DNA of 19,717 nt from NCBI GenBank assembly GCA_964627045.1, contig CAZVIK010000059.1, positions 1 through 19,717 of the forward strand, read 5' to 3'. The notes under the pieces are model-generated. The model was not told the DNA's origin, ran no database searches, and was given only the letters and a program-made list of their open reading frames with translations. This DNA comes from CAZVIK01 sp964627045 (GTDB lineage Bacteria > Acidobacteriota > Terriglobia > Bryobacterales > Bryobacteraceae). Both the position numbers and the translations under genes were made by a program. Shown piece after piece: positions 15,495-19,717 of the stretch (within the stretch, counting starts at the first letter, position 1; each line of letters begins with the position of its first letter).

Positions 15495-16577
15495 ATGCGA
15501 AGCCGAACGTGTCTATTGACGAGTGTGGTTTTCCTGGGAGCGACGATTCAGGCTGGCGCCCAGGACGCCTGGTCCGCCGGCGAGATCGAGTTCAGCGGGC
15601 TGGTGGACGGCTACTACAGCCTGAATCTGAATCACCCCTCCGACCGGACCAACCAGCTCCGGAACTTCGACGTGCAGGCCGGCCAGTTCAGCCTGAACAT
15701 GGCCAAGCTCACGCTCGAGCGTGCCGCCGAGCCGGTGGGTTTCCGTGTGGACCTCGGCTTCGGCAAGGCTTTCGACATGGTGCATGGAGCCGAATCGGCC
15801 CCTTCCGCGGTGCGGAACCTGGAGCAGGCCTACTTGACCCTGAAGCCCGCCAAGGCCAAGGGCTTTCAGATGGACTTCGGGAAGTTCGTTACTTCGGCCG
15901 GCGCCGAGGTGATCGAAACCCACAGCAATTGGAACTACTCCCGGTCGATCCTGTTCGCCTGGGCCATCCCGGATTACCACATGGGCCTGCGGACCTCGGT
16001 GCCCGTCGGCAAGTATTTTACCGGCGGCGTACAACTGGTCAACGGCTGGAACAACGTGGACGACAACAACACGGGGAAGACCGTCGGACTCACCGGTTCG
16101 GTGGCTGCCGGGCCGGTCACCTGGGCCAATACTTATTACGCCGGGCCGGAGAAGACCGGTCTGAACGAAGGCTGGCGGCACGTTTACGACACGACGTTGC
16201 TCGTGAACGGCTCCAAGGCCAGCGCGTATTTCAACTTCGATTACGGCGCCGAGAAGGAAGCGGGCGCCGGTCCAACCAGCGCCTGGTACGGCGTGGCGGG
16301 CGCCGCGCGCCTGTCGCTCAGTGACAACGTCGCCGTCAGCCCGCGGCTGGAGTGGTTTAAGGACCGCGACGGTTTCTCGACGGGCGCCGCGCAGTCGTTG
16401 AAGGAATTCACCATCACCGGCGAGTACAAGTGGGCGGAAGGCCTTCTCAGCCGCGTCGAGTACCGGCGCGACTGGTCCGACCAGCCTTTCTTCAACCGTG
16501 GCGCGGATCTGGGCGTCTACAAGCACCAGGACACGTTTCTCGTGGGCTTTGTGGCCTACTTCGGGCCGAAGCGCTAG
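15495..16577 (+). CDS. Outer-membrane beta-barrel porin, BBP2/OmpL-like
   Basis: A 360-residue exported protein. The signal peptide is about residues 1-22 (MRSRTCLLTSVVFLGATIQAGA). The mature part alternates short amphipathic strands with Gly/Asn/Asp turns: FSGLVDGYYSLNLNHPSDRTNQLRNFD, FSLNMAKLTLER, GFRVDLGFG, and a final GFVAYFGPKR. This matches the putative beta-barrel porin-2 family, outer-membrane channels of loosely known specificity. ATG 15495 is chosen over an upstream in-frame ATG at 15390 because the signal peptide begins there and AAGGAGG (15477-15483) precedes it, though with a rather long spacing. It lies 39 nt before an ammonium transporter gene, which suggests that it admits a nitrogen source through the outer membrane; that role is inference. 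Confidence 0.87.
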   Translation: MRSRTCLLTSVVFLGATIQAGAQDAWSAGEIEFSGLVDGYYSLNLNHPSDRTNQLRNFDVQAGQFSLNMAKLTLERAAEPVGFRVDLGFGKAFDMVHGAESAPSAVRNLEQAYLTLKPAKAKGFQMDFGKFVTSAGAEVIETHSNWNYSRSILFAWAIPDYHMGLRTSVPVGKYFTGGVQLVNGWNNVDDNNTGKTVGLTGSVAAGPVTWANTYYAGPEKTGLNEGWRHVYDTTLLVNGSKASAYFNFDYGAEKEAGAGPTSAWYGVAGAARLSLSDNVAVSPRLEWFKDRDGFSTGAAQSLKEFTITGEYKWAEGLLSRVEYRRDWSDQPFFNRGADLGVYKHQDTFLVGFVAYFGPKR

Positions 16578-16616
16578 GCCCAATCGGATGACGAATCGCC
16601 CAGAGAGGAGAAAGCC

Positions 16617-18356
16617 ATGAGAAGACTACCGTACCCATACGCGGGCATCGTAAGATCGCTCCTGCTGTCGCTGGCCGCCGCGCTCCCCATGCTGGCGCAG
16701 GCCGGCGCCAAGACCCCGACCGTGGAAGAACTCCAGACGGTCGTGGCGGCGCTCCAGAAACAGACCGACATCGTCTGGACGGTGATCGCCGCCGCCCTGG
16801 TGTTTTTCATGCAAGCCGGCTTCGCGATGGTGGAGTCCGGATTCACGCGCGCCAAGAACGCCGGCAACATCATGATGAAGAACCTGATGGACTTCTGTAT
16901 GGGTGGCCTGGCCTTCTGGGCCGTCGGCTTCGGCCTCATGTTCGGCCTGAGCAACGGCTTCACCGGGTGGTCCCATTTCTTCACCAACTTCGACAACACC
17001 ACACTCGACGGCCAGTGGGGCTTCACCTTCTGGCTCTTCCAGGTGGTCTTCGCAGCCACGGCCGCCACCATCGTTTCCGGAGCCATGGCCGAGCGAACCA
17101 AGTTCAGCGGGTACCTGGTGTACAGCTTCATCATCAGCCTTGTCGTGTATCCGGTGTTCGGCCACTGGGCTTGGGGGAACCTACTGAACACTGAGAACGC
17201 CGCCTCCGGCGCCTGGCTGGCAAACCGGGGCTTCATCGATTTCGCCGGATCGACCGTTGTTCACTCGGTGGGCGGGTGGGCCGCCCTGGCCGGCGCGATC
17301 GTGGTTGGCCCCCGGCTGGGCAAGTTCACCAAGGACGGCCGGGCGCGGGTGATCCCCGGGCACAGCCTCACGCTCGCCTCGCTCGGCGTGTTCATCCTGT
17401 TCCTTGGCTGGTTTGGGTTCAACCCCGGCTCGACGACCGCCGCCAACGGGCTGGAGTCGCGTATCGCGGTGAATACCATGCTGGCCGGCTGCCTCGGCGC
17501 CATCTCCGCGCTGGCGGTTTCCTGGATTAAGTTCGGCAAGGCCGACATCGGCATGACGCTGAACGGGTGCCTCGCCGGATTGGTGGCAATCACCGCGCCC
17601 TGCGCAACGGTCACGCCGCTCGGCGCCGTCATCATCGGCGTGTTGGCCGGGATCATCGTGGTCTTCAGCGTCCTGTTTTTCGACAGGATCAAGATCGACG
17701 ATCCGGTTGGCGCCATCTCCGTGCACGGCGTCTGCGGCAGCTTCGGCACCCTCGCCGCGGCGCTTTTCCACGAAAACCTTTTCACCGGCCAGCCGTTTGA
17801 TTTCGGGGGCCAGTTGCTCACCCAGGCGATCGGCGTCGGATCCGCCTTTGTCTGGACGTTCTCCACGTGCTTCATCCTGTTCAAGGTGATCTCCAAGACG
17901 ATCGGCCTCCGTGTGACGCCGGAGGAGGAGATGGAGGGCCTGGACATCGGCGAGCACGGCGCCAGCGCGTATCCGGACTTCGTGCCGTCTCCCTCTACCG
18001 GCGGCGTGAGCATGGCCACGGCCGTGGACCTGCCGGCCACAGTGATGCAGCCCCGGACCCAACCTGCGGAGCACAAAACCAAACACGGGGCGGAAGCCGG
18101 TCTGCGCGCTGGCCTTCCGCCTCCTTGCTGGTGCTGGCGTGCGGCGGAAGAGCCGATTAACCCAGCCCGGGTGGAAGCAGCGGGTTGCGTTCCAAACCCG
18201 GCAACCCGTCTCTGGCCGGACGCACGGAGAAGACAGGCTATCGGAACAGCAATGGCGCCACGTCCCGCAGATCCATCCGCCAGATCGGCCAGGTGTGATC
18301 GTCCTTGCGGCCGGGCCACATCTTCTCGTAGTCGGTCCGGACGTAGGTGTGCGTGA
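16617..18356 (+). CDS. amt: Second ammonium transporter with an abnormal C-terminal extension
   Basis: The frame encodes 579 residues, but the Amt family part ends near residue 455. A signal-like segment (about 11-29) is followed by a periplasmic linker and about 11 membrane helices. The pore histidines are His216 in DFAGSTVVHSVGG and His370 in ISVHGVCGSFGTLA, and the conserved Asp is Asp208. The tail LRVTPEEEMEGLDIGEHGASAYPDF is the usual cytoplasmic end. After about residue 490 the frame turns into Pro/Arg/Cys-rich sequence with relaxed third-codon-position bias, crosses a hairpin at 18089-18121, and overlaps the convergent esterase gene by 119 nt. A lost stop, an indel or a sequencing error is likely; the true protein probably ends around 18000-18090. 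AGGAG at 16606-16610 sets the start. The sequence differs markedly from the other Amt here, so it is not a recent duplicate. Confidence 0.9.
   Translation: MRRLPYPYAGIVRSLLLSLAAALPMLAQAGAKTPTVEELQTVVAALQKQTDIVWTVIAAALVFFMQAGFAMVESGFTRAKNAGNIMMKNLMDFCMGGLAFWAVGFGLMFGLSNGFTGWSHFFTNFDNTTLDGQWGFTFWLFQVVFAATAATIVSGAMAERTKFSGYLVYSFIISLVVYPVFGHWAWGNLLNTENAASGAWLANRGFIDFAGSTVVHSVGGWAALAGAIVVGPRLGKFTKDGRARVIPGHSLTLASLGVFILFLGWFGFNPGSTTAANGLESRIAVNTMLAGCLGAISALAVSWIKFGKADIGMTLNGCLAGLVAITAPCATVTPLGAVIIGVLAGIIVVFSVLFFDRIKIDDPVGAISVHGVCGSFGTLAAALFHENLFTGQPFDFGGQLLTQAIGVGSAFVWTFSTCFILFKVISKTIGLRVTPEEEMEGLDIGEHGASAYPDFVPSPSTGGVSMATAVDLPATVMQPRTQPAEHKTKHGAEAGLRAGLPPPCWCWRAAEEPINPARVEAAGCVPNPATRLWPDARRRQAIGTAMAPRPADPSARSARCDRPCGRATSSRSRSGRRCA
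18089..18121 (+). terminator. Hairpin near the expected end of the second amt gene
   Basis: GGCGGAAGCC (18089-18098) pairs with GGCCTTCCGCC (18111-18121) with one bulged base and a 12-nt loop, a stem of about 10 bp. It falls inside the abnormal tail of the transporter frame, at the place where a terminator would be expected if the gene ended normally. No T-run follows, so termination is only suggested. Confidence 0.35.
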
Positions 18357-19404
18357 TGCCGTTTTCCGTCAGGTACTTGGTGAAGGTGTCGGAGTTCTTG
18401 ATCAGGTGATCTACGGTGCCGCACCGGATCATCAGGAGCTTTAACATCGAATTGGATTTCTTCGGGTCGGCGATGAACTCCTTGAACAGGCCGTACTCGG
18501 ACTCGTTCAGGAGAATCGCCGGCGAGAGCGCCGCCACCCAGGCGAACTTATCCAGATTCTGCAATCCGAACCGCAGCGTCTGCCCCCCGCCCATCGAGAG
18601 GCCGGCGATGGCCCGGTTGTTGCGGTCCGCCAATGTGCGGTAGCCGGCGTCGATGAAGGGAATCAGCTCCTCGATCAGCACCCGCTGGATCTGCACGTTG
18701 TTCTGCTGGCGTTCGATCTGATGATCCTCGAACACGTGCCCGCGCGGCATCACGATGATCATCGGTTTGGCCTTGCCCGCCGCGATCAGGTTGTCCAGGA
18801 TGAAATTCGCGCGCCCATCCACCGTCCAGCCGCCCTCCAGGTCGCCCGATCCGTGCAGCAGGTAGAGCACCGGGTAACGCGTGGAGGCGTTCGCCGCGTA
18901 GCCCGGCGGCGTGTACACCCACAGCGCCCGCGTCTGATTCAGGACCTTCGAATGGTGCCAGTTGATCTCCACACGTCCATGGGGGACCTCTTTCGGCGCG
19001 TAGAAATCCGGGGCTCCCGGCATGTCGAAGCGGCTGGTCACGCCCGTGGGCCCCACCTTCGCGCCGGGGTTCTTCTGGTCCGCCACCGGCGCGCCGTCCA
19101 CCATGTAGGAGTAGCTGTATGACTCGGGCCGCAACCCGGAGAGCTTCGCCGTCCAGACGCCGTTGTCGTCCTTGGCCATGGGCAGCGCGTCGCGGCCGGC
19201 TACCGTCACCACCTCGCCCCGCACTTCCACGGCCTTCGCCGCCGGAGCGTACATGCGGAAGGTGATCGTGCCGTCAGGCGCCGTTTCCACGGGGGTGAAA
19301 CTCGGGACGGGCCCAGTTGGCATGACTTGCGCCAGGAGGGGCGCCAAACACGCCGCGATCGGAATCAGCACGATACCTACCAGAAAATTCCGCTTTCGTT
19401 GCAT
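18238..19404 (-). CDS. Secreted CE1-type esterase (alpha/beta hydrolase with N-terminal E-set/CBM48-like domain)
   Basis: A 388-residue exported hydrolase. Residues 1-26 (MQRKRNFLVGIVLIPIAACLAPLLAQ) form a signal peptide. An immunoglobulin-like E-set domain of the CBM48 kind spans about 35-125 (TITFRMYAPAAKAVEVRG, GVWTAKLSGLRPESYSYSYMVDG). The esterase D-type catalytic domain follows from about 140: YPVLYLLHGSGD (177-188, oxyanion region), GLSMGGG (268-274) with nucleophile Ser270, Asp332 in CGTVDHLI as the probable acid, and His370 in KDDHTWPIW. The layout matches carbohydrate esterase family 1 enzymes such as feruloyl or acetyl-xylan esterases, so it probably trims ester groups from plant polysaccharides outside the cytoplasm. 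The exact ester is unknown. The ribosome binding site is weak. Its 3' end overlaps the abnormal tail of the convergent amt frame. Confidence 0.92.
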   Translation of the reverse strand: MQRKRNFLVGIVLIPIAACLAPLLAQVMPTGPVPSFTPVETAPDGTITFRMYAPAAKAVEVRGEVVTVAGRDALPMAKDDNGVWTAKLSGLRPESYSYSYMVDGAPVADQKNPGAKVGPTGVTSRFDMPGAPDFYAPKEVPHGRVEINWHHSKVLNQTRALWVYTPPGYAANASTRYPVLYLLHGSGDLEGGWTVDGRANFILDNLIAAGKAKPMIIVMPRGHVFEDHQIERQQNNVQIQRVLIEELIPFIDAGYRTLADRNNRAIAGLSMGGGQTLRFGLQNLDKFAWVAALSPAILLNESEYGLFKEFIADPKKSNSMLKLLMIRCGTVDHLIKNSDTFTKYLTENGITHTYVRTDYEKMWPGRKDDHTWPIWRMDLRDVAPLLFR

Positions 19405-19457
19405 GACATGAGCTTCTCAACTTTCCACTGGCAGCGTCAACGGAGGCGGATCGCCGC

Positions 19458-19487
19458 GGTAGAAATAGGCGCCGTGTGTTTTCTACC
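19458..19487. promoter_or_regulatory. Perfect 8-bp inverted repeat upstream of the esterase, candidate operator
   Basis: GGTAGAAA (19458-19465) and TTTCTACC (19480-19487) are perfect inverted copies 14 nt apart, with a self-complementary GGCGCC (19468-19473) between them. The repeat ends 54 nt before the esterase start codon, a reasonable place for a regulator-binding site or a leader hairpin. The rest of the gap 19405-19637 shows no convincing gene; a TTGACG hexamer (minus strand) near 19430 lacks a good -10. Confidence 0.35.
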
Positions 19488-19637
19488 CTTCCGCAGGCCA
19501 CAAACCACGATGGCCCGCGCCGCCGCCACCGGCGATCTCTCCCGCATCCGTAACGTGGCCTAAGCCGCCGGTTGTTTGCGTCCGATGCCCCACTCGCACC
19601 CCGGCGCAACCGGCTCGCGTGCCGCGCCTCGGGTTCG

Positions 19638-19717
19638 CTACGGTAGACGCCGGGGTGGGCCTTGGAGTTCCTGAATCGCCCGGTCCACGCTCTGATGCCA
19701 CGCGGGATAGTCGAATG
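19638..19717 (-). CDS. Possible C-terminus of a gene entering from the right edge
   Basis: On the minus strand the last 80 bases give 25 codons followed by TAG (19640-19638), ending FDYPAWHQSVDRAIQELQ-GPPRRLP. The residue mix (Trp, Tyr, amphipathic VDRAIQELQ helix) looks like a real protein end rather than the Arg/Pro/Ala-rich sequence typical of shadow frames here. The stretch is too short to identify and could be open by chance in GC-rich DNA. Confidence 0.3.
   Translation of the reverse strand, partial: FDYPAWHQSVDRAIQELQGPPRRLP

Noticed and set aside
15513..16583. Minus-strand open frame of 356 codons opposite the porin
   Set aside because: It has no domain signal. The plus-strand frame has a signal peptide, a Shine-Dalgarno site and beta-barrel strand pattern.
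17867..18160. Lipobox-like LLVLACGGRAD in another frame at the end of the second amt gene
   Set aside because: The frame ends right after the cysteine, so no lipoprotein follows. It is more likely chance sequence in the degenerate 3' region.
19327..19563. Plus-strand open frame across the esterase start and upstream region
   Set aside because: It overlaps the esterase signal-peptide region on the opposite strand, has no ribosome binding site, and has a basic, motif-free composition.

Overview
This is a GC-rich, gene-dense bacterial chromosome segment holding about 17 protein genes (two cut by the window edges) and one tRNA. The content fits an Acidobacteriota genome of the Solibacter/Bryobacter kind. 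That inference rests on a BshC bacillithiol enzyme, a Tat-exported Gfo/Idh/MocA oxidoreductase paired with a second exported hydrolase-like protein, a BBP2-type porin, and the general codon bias. No marker gene fixes the taxonomy. I see no mobile element, CRISPR array, phage gene or rRNA.

Left part (1-6640). On the minus strand a PLP-dependent aromatic-amino-acid-type decarboxylase is followed 35 nt later by a methyltransferase-like gene that leaves the window. Next come a small two-helix membrane protein (DUF6526-like, minus) and, divergent from it, an exported SagB-type nitroreductase. A plus-strand run of three closely spaced genes follows: a Tat-exported Gfo/Idh/MocA oxidoreductase, a Tat-exported PHP-like protein with altered metal-ligand positions, and a GT-A-like glycosyltransferase. 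The intergenic stretch 6637-6805 holds two strong inverted-repeat structures.

Middle (6800-11040). A tRNA-Leu(CAA) gene lies just downstream of bshC on the minus strand. Divergent from bshC is a tight plus-strand set: cyaY (frataxin), hemW (radical SAM haem chaperone family) and ltaE (threonine aldolase). This places low-molecular-weight thiol synthesis next to iron, Fe-S and haem functions.

Right part (11040-18360) is a nitrogen-acquisition locus. The minus-strand operon amtB-glnB-glnD encodes an ammonium channel, its PII regulator and the PII uridylyltransferase, with a one-base stop/start overlap between glnB and glnD. Divergent from it across a 214-nt promoter region is a plus-strand pair: a BBP2-type outer-membrane porin and a second, quite different ammonium transporter. 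That transporter's frame runs well past the family's normal end, through a hairpin and into the convergent neighbour, so its stop may be lost or its 3' end frameshifted.

Far right. A secreted CE1-type alpha/beta-hydrolase esterase (minus) has a perfect 8-bp inverted repeat in its upstream region. The last 80 bases may hold the C-terminus of another minus-strand gene.

Most of this is recognisable housekeeping or accessory metabolism. The points most worth a second look are the PHP-like protein with substituted metal ligands, the extended Amt tail, the double-Amt/porin/PII locus, the bshC-cyaY arrangement, and the structured intergenic DNA at 6691-6789 and 19458-19487.
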